From: an uncultured Aeromicrobium sp.
GTDB taxonomy: Bacteria; Actinomycetota; Actinomycetes; Propionibacteriales; Nocardioidaceae
Assembly: GCF_946221465.1 (NCBI RefSeq)
Contig: NZ_CAMJVP010000115.1
Location: 1-9,805 of the forward strand
Reading direction: 5' to 3'
DNA: 9,805 nt
The notes under the pieces were generated by a model. The model was not told the DNA's origin and made no database searches. It worked only from the letters and a program-made list of their open reading frames with translations. A program made the position numbers and the translations under genes. Of the stretch, positions 1 through 6,508 are shown piece by piece; positions within the stretch are counted from its first letter, which is position 1; each line of letters starts with the position of its first letter.

Positions 1-1254
1 GACAGCCTCGAATCCCTCCGCCGACTCGGCCCGCGCGATGGCCTCTTCAAGGGCCTCGTCCAGGCGCGCAGATGACGACACTCGCTCCTCGCCGAAGACA
101 TCGGCGGCGACCTGCGCCAGCTCGGCGGTAGGCATCGAGCGATCCGACGTGTTCTGGGTGCAGACGATGAGCGCCAGCACGGGCTCAAGCTCGCGGAGCA
201 TCTCCTCGACGTCCTTGTCCTCCATCACGCCGAACACGCCGACGAGCGGGCTGAAGGTGAACTCCGAGGTGACCGTCTCGATCATCGCGGCGATGCCGTG
301 CGGATTGTGGGCGGCGTCGAGCAGCACCGTGGGTCCGCGACGGGCGACCTCGAGGCGTCCGGGAGACCGGACGGTGCCGAACGCGTCTCGGACGAGGTCG
401 GCGTCAAGCTCCCTGCCCCCTGTGAACGTCTCGACAGCGGCGAGCGCGACCGCGGCGTTGCGGGCCTGGTGGGCACCGTGCAGCGGCAGCAGGATGTCCT
501 CGTACCGGGCACCGAGCCCCTGGATCGTGAACTGCTGGCCGCCGACCGCGGCGACCCGCGACTCGATGCCGAAGTCGACTCCCTCGCGCACGACAGGCAC
601 CCCGACCTCGAGAGCGCGGTGCATGAGGACATCGAGCACCTCGGGCTCCTGGGCTGCGAACACGGCCTGGCCGCCCGGTTTGAGGATGCCGGCCTTCTCG
701 ACCGCGATCTCGCCCGGCGACGACCCCAGGTAGCGGGCGTGGTCGACGGCGATCGGCGTGACAACTCCGACCCTGGCATCGGCGACGCTCGTGGCGTCCC
801 AGCTGCCGCCCATGCCGACCTCGACGATCGCCGCGTCGACGGGCGCGTCGGCGAACGCCGCGTACGCCATGGCGACCATGGTCTCGAAGAAGGAGAGCGG
901 ATGGTCATGCTGCTCATCGACCAGAGCGGCGAACGGAGCGACGTCCTCATAGGCCCGGACGAACTCCTCGTCACCGAGGGACTCCCCGTCGATGCTGATG
1001 CGCTCGTTGATGCGCTGCAGATGCGGGCTGGTGAACCTGCCGGTGCGCAGGCCGAGCGCCCGGAGGAGGGCATCGATCATCCGGCTCGTGGAGGTCTTGC
1101 CGTTCGTGCCGGTGAGCTGGATCATCGGAGCCGCGTCCTGGGGATTGCCGAGCAGCTCGCACAGGGCGCGGATGCGGTCGAGTGAGGGCTCGAGCTTGGT
1201 CTCGGGCCAGCGGGCGAGCAGGGCCTGTTCGACCTCGCGCAGGGTGGGAGTCAT
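1..1254 (-). CDS. folC: Folylpolyglutamate synthase / dihydrofolate synthase, 3' end cut by window
   Basis: This enzyme adds glutamate to folates by ATP-dependent ligation (Mur ligase superfamily) and, in bifunctional forms, makes dihydrofolate from dihydropteroate; it is cytosolic. 418 residues are visible and the last few tens are probably missing past base 1. Motifs seen: P-loop TGTNGKTS (48-55), SFFE (121-124), EVGMGGSWDAT (145-155), IAVEKAGILKPG (183-194, which holds the lysine usually carbamylated in this superfamily), HGAHQARNA (259-267), PGRLEV (298-303) and LLDAAHNPHG (311-320). The ATG at 1252-1254 gives a normal amino terminus; no good Shine-Dalgarno precedes it, but TACGCT lies 8 bases upstream, fitting a leaderless start. 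It is divergent from valS. The usual DATN is DATS here, a minor change. The family assignment is secure. Whether it has both activities is inferred from the actinobacterial family. Confidence 0.95.
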   Translation of the reverse strand, partial: MTPTLREVEQALLARWPETKLEPSLDRIRALCELLGNPQDAAPMIQLTGTNGKTSTSRMIDALLRALGLRTGRFTSPHLQRINERISIDGESLGDEEFVRAYEDVAPFAALVDEQHDHPLSFFETMVAMAYAAFADAPVDAAIVEVGMGGSWDATSVADARVGVVTPIAVDHARYLGSSPGEIAVEKAGILKPGGQAVFAAQEPEVLDVLMHRALEVGVPVVREGVDFGIESRVAAVGGQQFTIQGLGARYEDILLPLHGAHQARNAAVALAAVETFTGGRELDADLVRDAFGTVRSPGRLEVARRGPTVLLDAAHNPHGIAAMIETVTSEFTFSPLVGVFGVMEDKDVEEMLRELEPVLALIVCTQNTSDRSMPTAELAQVAADVFGEERVSSSARLDEALEEAIARAESAEGFEAV

Positions 1255-1262
1255 CACCGCTC

Positions 1263-1268
1263 AGCGTA
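1263..1268 (-). promoter_or_regulatory. Candidate -10 box of folC (TACGCT)
   Basis: On the minus strand TACGCT fits the actinobacterial TANNNT -10 pattern and lies 8 bases before the folC ATG, so transcription would start at or next to the start codon. A weak -35 candidate, ATGACG at 1285-1290 (16-base spacer), overlaps the left AACGT-N3-ACGTT palindrome. This is pattern matching only. Confidence 0.4.
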
Positions 1269-1282
1269 TCGCTCACCCTCAT

Positions 1283-1295
1283 AACGTCATACGTT
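1283..1295. promoter_or_regulatory. Operator-like 13-bp palindrome, left copy
   Basis: AACGTCATACGTT is a perfect palindrome with 5-bp arms around a 3-base centre (AACGT-CAT-ACGTT). It lies in the folC-valS divergent intergenic region and overlaps the position expected for the folC -35. A second near-perfect copy in inverted orientation lies at 1316-1328. Two copies of a short palindrome between divergent genes are typical of sites for a dimeric repressor or activator; the cognate regulator is unknown. Confidence 0.55.
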
Positions 1296-1315
1296 CTGCG
1301 GCTCCCAGCCCTCAA

Positions 1316-1328
1316 AACGTATGACGTC
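1316..1328. promoter_or_regulatory. Operator-like 13-bp palindrome, right copy
   Basis: AACGTATGACGTC is the reverse complement of the left copy at 12 of 12 bases (1316-1327 against 1284-1295), with one mismatch in the last base of its own palindrome. Its centre is 33 bp from the left centre, close to three helical turns, so both sites would face the same side of the DNA. It sits upstream of the proposed valS -10, where an activator or a looping repressor could act. Confidence 0.5.
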
Positions 1329-1361
1329 AGGGACGCCGGCCGAGCACGGACGCGGCTTCCG

Positions 1362-1367
1362 TAGACT
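1362..1367 (+). promoter_or_regulatory. Candidate -10 box of valS (TAGACT)
   Basis: TAGACT matches TANNNT and ends 8 bases before the valS GTG. No Shine-Dalgarno lies in the intervening GGGCGATT, so the mRNA probably begins at or within about three bases of the start codon (leaderless). No clear TTGACA-like -35 is visible at a 16-18 base spacing. Confidence 0.5.
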
Positions 1368-1375
1368 GGGCGATT

Positions 1376-3964
1376 GTGAGCACCGTTCCCGAGAAGCCTG
1401 TCCTCGAAGGCCTGGAGGCCGTCTGGTCCCAGCGTTGGGAGGAGCGCGGCGTCTACCGCTTCGACCGTAGCAAGACCCGCGAGGAGGTCTACTCGATCGA
1501 CACGCCGCCGCCCACGGTCTCGGGCTCCCTGCACGTCGGTCACGTGTTCAGCTACACGCACACCGACGTGGTCGCCCGCTTCCAGCGGATGCGGGGCAAG
1601 GAAGTCTTCTATCCGATGGGCTGGGACGACAACGGTCTGCCCACCGAGCGCCGCGTACAGAACTACTACGGCGTCCGCTGCGATCCCTCGCTGCCGTACG
1701 ATCCCGACTTCACGCCACCGCAGAACCCTTCGACAGGCTCAGGGGGCAAGAGCACGAAACAGGTGCCGATCAGCCGGCGCAACTTCATCGAACTGTGCAA
1801 TCAGCTCGTCCAAGAGGACGAGAAGGTCTTCGAGCAGCTGTGGCGCACTCTGGGCCTGTCGGTCGACTGGACGCAGACCTACACGACGATCGGGCAGGAC
1901 GCACAGACCGTCAGCCAGCGCGCCTTCCTGCGCAACGTGAAGCGTGGCGAGGCCTACAGCCAGGACGCACCCACCCTCTGGGACGTCACGTTTCAGACCG
2001 CCGTCGCGCAGGCCGAGCTCGAGGCACGCGAATACCCCGGCCACTTCTACCGCGTGGCCTATCACCACGCGGACGGACCGGTCTACATCGAGACCACCCG
2101 CCCCGAACTCACCCCGGCGGCCGTCGCGCTCATCGCTCATCCTGACGACGAGCGCTACCAGCACCTGTTCGGCGGCACCGTCACCTCGCCGATCTTCGGC
2201 GTCGAGGTCCCGGTCATCGCGCACACCGCCGCCGACCCGGAGAAGGGCTCGGGCATCGTCCACTGCTGCACCTTCGGCGACCTGACCGACGTGCAGTGGT
2301 GGCGTGAGTTCCACCTCCCCAATCGCACGGTCATCGGACGCGATGGCCGCCTCCTGCGGGAGACGCCCGAGTGGATCACCACCGAGAGCGGGCGGGCGCT
2401 GTACGCCGAACTCGCCGGGAAAACCACGTTCACCGCGCGCGAGCTGATCGTCAAGGCGCTGCAGGACAGCGGCGACCTCGACGGTGAGCCCAAGCCCACG
2501 CAGCGCATGGCGAACTTCTACGAACGCGGTGACAAGCCCCTGGAGATCGTCTCGACCCGCCAGTGGTACATCAAGAACGGCGGTCGCGATCCCGAGCTGG
2601 CGCAAGAGCTGATCAAGCGCGGTGACGAGATCACCTTCGTGCCGGCGTACATGCAGTCGCGCCTCACCAACTGGATCGAGGGACTCAACGGAGATTGGCT
2701 GGTCAGTCGTCAGCGCTTCTTCGGCATCCCCTTCCCCGTCTGGTACCGCCTCGACGGGGACGGCGAACCGGACTACGAGAACCCGATCTTCGCGTCCGAG
2801 GACGAACTTCCGGTCGACCCGGCATCGCAACCCCCGCGCGGCTACGACGAATCCCAGCGAGGGGTTCCGGGCGGCTTCGTCGCCGACCCCGATGTCCTCG
2901 ACACCTGGGCCACGTCATCGCTGACTCCGCAGCTGGTCTGCGGCTGGGAACGTGACCCGGACCTGTTCGCCCGGACGTTCCCGATGGACGTACGGCCCCA
3001 GGGGCATGACATCATCCGGACCTGGCTGTTCAGCTCCATCGTGCGCGCTCATCAGGAGTTCGGCACCGTGCCGTGGAAGTACGCGACGCTGTCGGGCTTC
3101 GTCGTCGACCCCGACCGCAAGAAGATGAGCAAGTCCAAGGGCAACGTCGTCGTGCCCGACGAGATCATCGCCAAATATGGTGCGGACGCCGTCCGATGGC
3201 GTGCCGCCGGTGCCCGGCCCGGCGCGGACTCCCCCTTCGACGAGGCCCAGATGAAGGTCGGACGGCGGCTGGCGATGAAGATCCTCAACGCGAGCAAGTT
3301 CGTGCTCGCGCCCGAGGACGCCTTCGGCCTCGGAGCGGACACCTCGTACCTCGATCCCACCAAGGTCACCGAGCCGCTCGATCGCGCACTGCTGACCGGG
3401 CTGCAGAAGGTGGTGACCGAGGCGACGGAGCACTTCGAGGCCTTCGACTACACGTCGGCGCTGGAGGTCACCGAGAAGTTCTTCTGGGACTTCTGCGACG
3501 ACTACCTCGAGCTGGTCAAGGAGCGGGCGCGTGGCAAGGACGCCGCGGCCGATTCTGCCAAGGCGGCGTTCGTGCTGGCGCTCTCAGTGCAGCTGCGGCT
3601 CTTTGCGCCGTTCCTTCCCTACGTCACCGAGGAGGTGTGGTCGTGGTGGCAGGAGGGCTCGATCCACCGCGCCGCATGGCCGACCATCGAGGCCGACCTC
3701 ACCGTGGAGACGCAGGACAGGGTCCTGCTCGACGTCGCGGCTCAGACTCTCGCCGGCATCCGAGGCGCGAAGTCGGTGGCCAAAGTCAGCCAGCGCACCG
3801 AGGTGTCCTCCGTGCGAGTGACCGGTTCGTCTGACGCACTCGCGACGCTGACGCTGGCATTGGCGGACGTCAAGGCCGCCGGCCGGGTGATCGGCGAACT
3901 CACGATGATCACCGACGAGGCGAGTGACGAGATCGCGGTGGAGGCCTCCCTCGCCGAGAGCTGA
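1376..3964 (+). CDS. valS: Valyl-tRNA synthetase, archaeal-like type, 862 aa
   Basis: This class I aminoacyl-tRNA synthetase charges tRNA-Val and edits mischarged threonine. It starts at GTG 1376, and the first residues align with the expected amino terminus. Rossmann-fold signatures are HVGH (53-56) and KMSKS (583-587). The CP1 editing region carries YIETTRPEL (237-245), HPDDERY (255-261) and GIVHCCTFGDLTD (about 293-305), and WLVSRQRFFGIPFP begins at 441. An anticodon-binding helical domain follows (about 630-770). Archaeal-like features are GWDDNGLPTER (82-92, where standard bacterial ValRS has GTDHAGIATQ), TTRPEL instead of TTR-ET, CTFGD, SRRNFIELC, and no carboxy-terminal coiled coil. 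Residues 117-123 (NPSTGSG) are encoded by a REP-like repeat. It converges with ptsI, leaving 22 bases. The function is secure. The subfamily call rests on motifs remembered from both types. Confidence 0.96.
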   Translation: MSTVPEKPVLEGLEAVWSQRWEERGVYRFDRSKTREEVYSIDTPPPTVSGSLHVGHVFSYTHTDVVARFQRMRGKEVFYPMGWDDNGLPTERRVQNYYGVRCDPSLPYDPDFTPPQNPSTGSGGKSTKQVPISRRNFIELCNQLVQEDEKVFEQLWRTLGLSVDWTQTYTTIGQDAQTVSQRAFLRNVKRGEAYSQDAPTLWDVTFQTAVAQAELEAREYPGHFYRVAYHHADGPVYIETTRPELTPAAVALIAHPDDERYQHLFGGTVTSPIFGVEVPVIAHTAADPEKGSGIVHCCTFGDLTDVQWWREFHLPNRTVIGRDGRLLRETPEWITTESGRALYAELAGKTTFTARELIVKALQDSGDLDGEPKPTQRMANFYERGDKPLEIVSTRQWYIKNGGRDPELAQELIKRGDEITFVPAYMQSRLTNWIEGLNGDWLVSRQRFFGIPFPVWYRLDGDGEPDYENPIFASEDELPVDPASQPPRGYDESQRGVPGGFVADPDVLDTWATSSLTPQLVCGWERDPDLFARTFPMDVRPQGHDIIRTWLFSSIVRAHQEFGTVPWKYATLSGFVVDPDRKKMSKSKGNVVVPDEIIAKYGADAVRWRAAGARPGADSPFDEAQMKVGRRLAMKILNASKFVLAPEDAFGLGADTSYLDPTKVTEPLDRALLTGLQKVVTEATEHFEAFDYTSALEVTEKFFWDFCDDYLELVKERARGKDAAADSAKAAFVLALSVQLRLFAPFLPYVTEEVWSWWQEGSIHRAAWPTIEADLTVETQDRVLLDVAAQTLAGIRGAKSVAKVSQRTEVSSVRVTGSSDALATLTLALADVKAAGRVIGELTMITDEASDEIAVEASLAES
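1726..1744 (+). repeat. REP-like short repeat embedded in frame in valS
   Basis: CCCTTCGACAGGCTCAGGG is a 19-base imperfect inverted repeat (outer arms CCCT/AGGG). I recognise it as one of the short sequences dispersed in high copy, mostly between genes, in Microbacterium and related genomes. Here it lies inside valS and is read as part of N-P-S-T-G-S-G (residues 117-123), in the flexible linker before the SRRNF block. I saw only this copy in the window, so its repetitive nature is recalled, not shown. Confidence 0.55.
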
Positions 3965-3986
3965 CGTGGCGGCCCGATCCGCGGTC

Positions 3987-5642
3987 TCAGGCGGTGAGGG
4001 AGCGGGCGGCGTCCCGGGCGGCCTCGGGAGTGCTGGCGGCACGCGCGGCCTCCGCGGCGGCTTCGCATTGGGCGAACGTGACGGTCGAGAGCTTGGCCCC
4101 GACCAGCGGTGCGGCGGTCGCGGCGCAGGACAGTGAGGTGACGCCCAGGCCGGTGAGCACGCAGGCCAGCAGCGGATCGGCTGCGGCCTCACCGCAGACT
4201 CCGACGGGCTTGTCGGCGGCGCGTCCCGCCCGCGCGACAATCGCGATCAGCTCGAGCAGCGCCGGCTGCCATGGATCGTTGAGCTTGGCCAGGGAAGGGG
4301 TCATCCGGTCGGCAGCGAAGGTGTACTGGCTGAGGTCGTTGGTGCCGATGGAGAGGAAATCGACGTGCCGCAGGAGCCGCTCGGCGTGGAGCGCGGCGCT
4401 CGGGATCTCGATCATCACGCCGGGCACGAGCCCGAGTGATCGCACCCGCGCGGCAAACCACGACGCCTCGTCCTCGGTGGCGACCATGGGCGCCATGACC
4501 CACACAGGTGCCGTGGCATCTTTCGCCGCCGCGGCGATCGCCTCGAGTTGCCGGTCCAGTAGGCCCTCGTCCCTCATACCCAGGCGCATGCCGCGGACGC
4601 CGAGCGCGGGATTGGGCTCATCGGGGATCGTGGCGAATGCCACCGGCTTGTCCGACCCGGCGTCGAGCGTGCGGACGACGACCTTGCGCTGGCCCATCGG
4701 CCCGAGCACGTCGGCATAGATCCGCGCCTGCTCCTCCACCGACGGCTCGGTGTCACGGTCCAGAAAGCACAACTCCGTGCGGAACAAGCCCACCCCTTCG
4801 ACGGGCTTCTGCGCGGCGTTCTGCGATGACGCACCGTCCTGCACGTTGGCGAGGATCTCCACGCGATGGCCGTCGGCGGTTCCGCCCGGACCCGTCCACG
4901 ATGCGGCGGCCTCGCCGACGCGACGCGCCATCTGTGTCCTGGCCTCGATGACCTCGGGGTCGGGTTCGATCACGACGTCGCCGGTCGCCCCGTCCACCAG
5001 GACCACGGTGCCGGTGGCGACCTCGTCGAGCCCCTCGACTCCAACGACGCAGGGAATGCCGAGCTGGCGCGCGATGATCGACGTGTGGCTCGTCGGGCCG
5101 CCCAGCGACGTGGCGATGGCGACGACGACCGACGGATCGAGCCCGGCGGTGTCGGCTGGGGCGAGGTCGTCGGCGCACAGCACGGACGGCTCCGACGGCG
5201 CAGGTATCCCCGGCTCCGGCTGCCCCGAGAGTTCGGCGAGGATCCGGTCATGAACGTCGCGCAGATCCGTGACGCGCTCGGCCATGAGGCCGCCGGCCGC
5301 GGTGAACATCGCGATGAGGTCGTCGATGGCGCCCCCGACGGCGGCGTAGAGGCCGTTGCCCTCGCCCAGCCGCTTCTGCACCAGCGCCACCAGGCCGCGG
5401 TCGCGCGCCAATCCGGCAGTAGCCGTGAGCACCTCGCTGGCGGCGCCGCTGGCGCGAGCGGCACGTTCGGTCAGGCGCTGGGCGACGGCCTCGGCTGCCG
5501 TGCTGAACCGTGCCGCCCCCTCGGCGGGATCGATCTGAGGGTCCTCGGCCGGCATCTGGGGACGGGGGGTGGGACGGACGACGGGGCCGGTCCCCACACC
5601 CGGAACGACACCGGTGCCATGCAGCGCGCTTTCGTGGGCCAT
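3987..5642 (-). CDS. ptsI: PTS enzyme I (PEP-protein phosphotransferase), 551 aa
   Basis: This enzyme takes phosphate from PEP and passes it to HPr, the first step of the sugar phosphotransferase system; it is a cytosolic dimer. The phosphorylated histidine is His186 in GGPTSHTSIIAR (181-192). The PEP-binding TIM barrel (about 255-535) has LFRTELCFLDRD (286-297), RTLDAGSDKP (324-333), Mg ligands Glu412 in MIEIPS and Asp436 in GTNDLSQY (433-440), Arg446 in AADR and catalytic Cys483 in GVCGE. These match E. coli R296, R332, E431, D455, R465 and C502, so it should be active. The amino terminus (LHGTGVVPGVGTGPVV) and total length are normal for the family, a little shorter than the 575 residues of E. 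coli. The ATG at 5640-5642 has no Shine-Dalgarno but has TAAGCT six bases upstream. It is divergent from deoR-fruK, which suggests shared control. No ptsH is nearby. Confidence 0.96.
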   Translation of the reverse strand: MAHESALHGTGVVPGVGTGPVVRPTPRPQMPAEDPQIDPAEGAARFSTAAEAVAQRLTERAARASGAASEVLTATAGLARDRGLVALVQKRLGEGNGLYAAVGGAIDDLIAMFTAAGGLMAERVTDLRDVHDRILAELSGQPEPGIPAPSEPSVLCADDLAPADTAGLDPSVVVAIATSLGGPTSHTSIIARQLGIPCVVGVEGLDEVATGTVVLVDGATGDVVIEPDPEVIEARTQMARRVGEAAASWTGPGGTADGHRVEILANVQDGASSQNAAQKPVEGVGLFRTELCFLDRDTEPSVEEQARIYADVLGPMGQRKVVVRTLDAGSDKPVAFATIPDEPNPALGVRGMRLGMRDEGLLDRQLEAIAAAAKDATAPVWVMAPMVATEDEASWFAARVRSLGLVPGVMIEIPSAALHAERLLRHVDFLSIGTNDLSQYTFAADRMTPSLAKLNDPWQPALLELIAIVARAGRAADKPVGVCGEAAADPLLACVLTGLGVTSLSCAATAAPLVGAKLSTVTFAQCEAAAEAARAASTPEAARDAARSLTA

Positions 5643-5648
5643 GTCACG

Positions 5649-5654
5649 AGCTTA
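5649..5654 (-). promoter_or_regulatory. Candidate -10 box of ptsI (TAAGCT)
   Basis: TAAGCT on the minus strand fits TANNNT and is followed by exactly six bases and then the ptsI ATG, which places the transcription start on the A of the start codon. The same hexamer and spacing occur before the gene at 7438-8589. No good -35 is seen. Confidence 0.45.
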
Positions 5655-5689
5655 CAGGCAAACGCTCGCAGTCCCGCAGCGATCTGGGC

Positions 5690-5695
5690 TAATAT
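5690..5695 (+). promoter_or_regulatory. Candidate -10 box of deoR-fruK (TAATAT)
   Basis: TAATAT is one mismatch from the TATAAT consensus and is unusually AT-rich for this window. It would start transcription near 5701-5703 and give a leader of about 42 bases. No TTGACA-like hexamer is seen 16-18 bases upstream, so an activator or a relaxed -35 is possible. Confidence 0.5.
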
Positions 5696-5729
5696 CCACA
5701 CAAAACCACGTCAGTCCTCACGATCGGTC

Positions 5730-5734
5730 AGGAG
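5730..5734 (+). promoter_or_regulatory. Ribosome binding site of the DeoR-family gene (AGGAG)
   Basis: AGGAG lies nine bases before the ATG at 5744 and fixes that start. It is the clearest Shine-Dalgarno in the window, in contrast to the leaderless-looking starts of folC, valS, ptsI and the 7438-8589 gene. An upstream TCCT (5715-5718) could pair with it. Confidence 0.7.
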
Positions 5735-5743
5735 AACGCCAGG

Positions 5744-6508
5744 ATGTACGCGGCCGAGCGGCAGGCTCTGCTGATCGATCGGCTTCAGCGCGACGGGCGG
5801 ATCTCCGTCGTCGCCGTGGCCGACGAGCTCGGCGTGTCCGGCGAGACGGTGCGGCGCGACCTCGCCGTACTCGAACGCGACGGCATCGCCCAGCGGGTCC
5901 ATGGCGGCGCGGTGCTGGCGCGATCCATCGCGGGCGAGACGGCCTTAGCGCAGCGCACCAGCGAACACCAGGCGCAGAAGTCCCAGATCGCGAAGGTCGC
6001 CGTAGAGTTCCTGCCCGCCAGTGGAGGAAGCGTGGCGTTCGACGCCGGAACCACCGTCGAGCAGCTTGTCGACCTGCTTCCCACGGATCTGACCGTGACC
6101 GCGCTGACCCATGCCGTGCCGATCGCAGGCAAGCTCCTGGCCTCCCCCGCCATCGACCTGCACGTCGTCGGCGGGCGGGTGCGCGGCATCACCGGTGCCG
6201 CCGTCGGGCACCGGGCCCTCGAGACCTACCGAGACGCGCGGGTCGATATCGCGTTCGTCGGCACGAACGGTATCTCGCGGCGCCACGGCTTCAGCACGCA
6301 CGACTCGGAGGAGGCCGCCGTCAAGCGGGCGCTCGTCGCCTCGGCCCGGCGCGTCGTGGTGCTCAGCGACGCCTCGAAGTTCGGTGCCGAACCGGTGTTC
6401 ACCTTCGCGGCTCTCCCCGACGTCGACGTGCTGGTGACGGACGCGAGCGCCACCCACGACGATCTCTCGATCGTCCGCGAAGCGGGGATCGAGGTGCGGG
6501 TGGCATGA
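5744..6508 (+). CDS. DeoR-family transcriptional repressor, FruR-like, 254 aa
   Basis: This is a DNA-binding repressor of sugar genes, probably of the fructose operon, with a sugar phosphate as effector (inferred from the family and the adjacent fruK). An amino-terminal winged helix-turn-helix (about 4-58) has its HTH at 21-40 (VVAVADELGVSGETVRRDL) followed by RVHGGA (51-56), the DeoR signature. The DeoRC effector domain (about 75-235) shows DAGTT (100-104), VGGRVR (142-147), GTNGIS (173-178), HGFSTHDSEEAAVKRALV (181-198) and SDASKFG (208-214), all expected for a ribose-phosphate-isomerase-like fold. Length is typical. It starts at ATG 5744 behind AGGAG. Its TGA overlaps the fruK ATG by four bases (ATGA), so the two are translationally coupled. 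Leucine 68 is coded by TTA, the only in-frame TTA I noticed in the window. The family is certain; the fructose specificity is inferred from context. Confidence 0.92.
   Translation: MYAAERQALLIDRLQRDGRISVVAVADELGVSGETVRRDLAVLERDGIAQRVHGGAVLARSIAGETALAQRTSEHQAQKSQIAKVAVEFLPASGGSVAFDAGTTVEQLVDLLPTDLTVTALTHAVPIAGKLLASPAIDLHVVGGRVRGITGAAVGHRALETYRDARVDIAFVGTNGISRRHGFSTHDSEEAAVKRALVASARRVVVLSDASKFGAEPVFTFAALPDVDVLVTDASATHDDLSIVREAGIEVRVA

Larger units (their letters stand above)
5643..5743. promoter_or_regulatory. Divergent promoter region, ptsI / deoR-fruK
   Basis: These 101 bases separate two oppositely transcribed PTS-related units and must hold both promoters. Known DeoR/FruR-type repressors usually bind their own promoter and linked sugar genes, so an operator for the adjacent repressor is likely here. 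No single strong repeated operator stands out. Two weak inverted repeats are visible: CGAGC/GCTCG (5647-5651 and 5664-5668) over the ptsI -10, and TCCTCAC/GTCAGGA (5715-5733), interrupted by one mismatch, over the deoR ribosome binding site. Confidence 0.6.

Noticed and set aside
298..1185. Plus-strand open frame of about 295 codons over folC
   Set aside because: The minus strand carries all FolC motifs through this span. The plus-strand product is featureless.
1739..2830. Minus-strand open frame of about 363 codons inside valS
   Set aside because: Antisense to conserved catalytic and editing motifs of ValRS, with no recognisable domain; a GC-rich shadow.
3969..3982. Possible terminator hairpin between valS and ptsI (GCGG...CCGC)
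   Set aside because: Only a 4-bp stem with a 6-base loop and no T-tract on either strand; not enough to call a terminator.
5569..6504. In-frame upstream extension of fruK
   Set aside because: The extra residues are an Arg/Ala-rich reading of the ptsI start, the intergenic region and the DeoR gene in another frame. The real start is the ATG at 6505, where PfkB homology begins.
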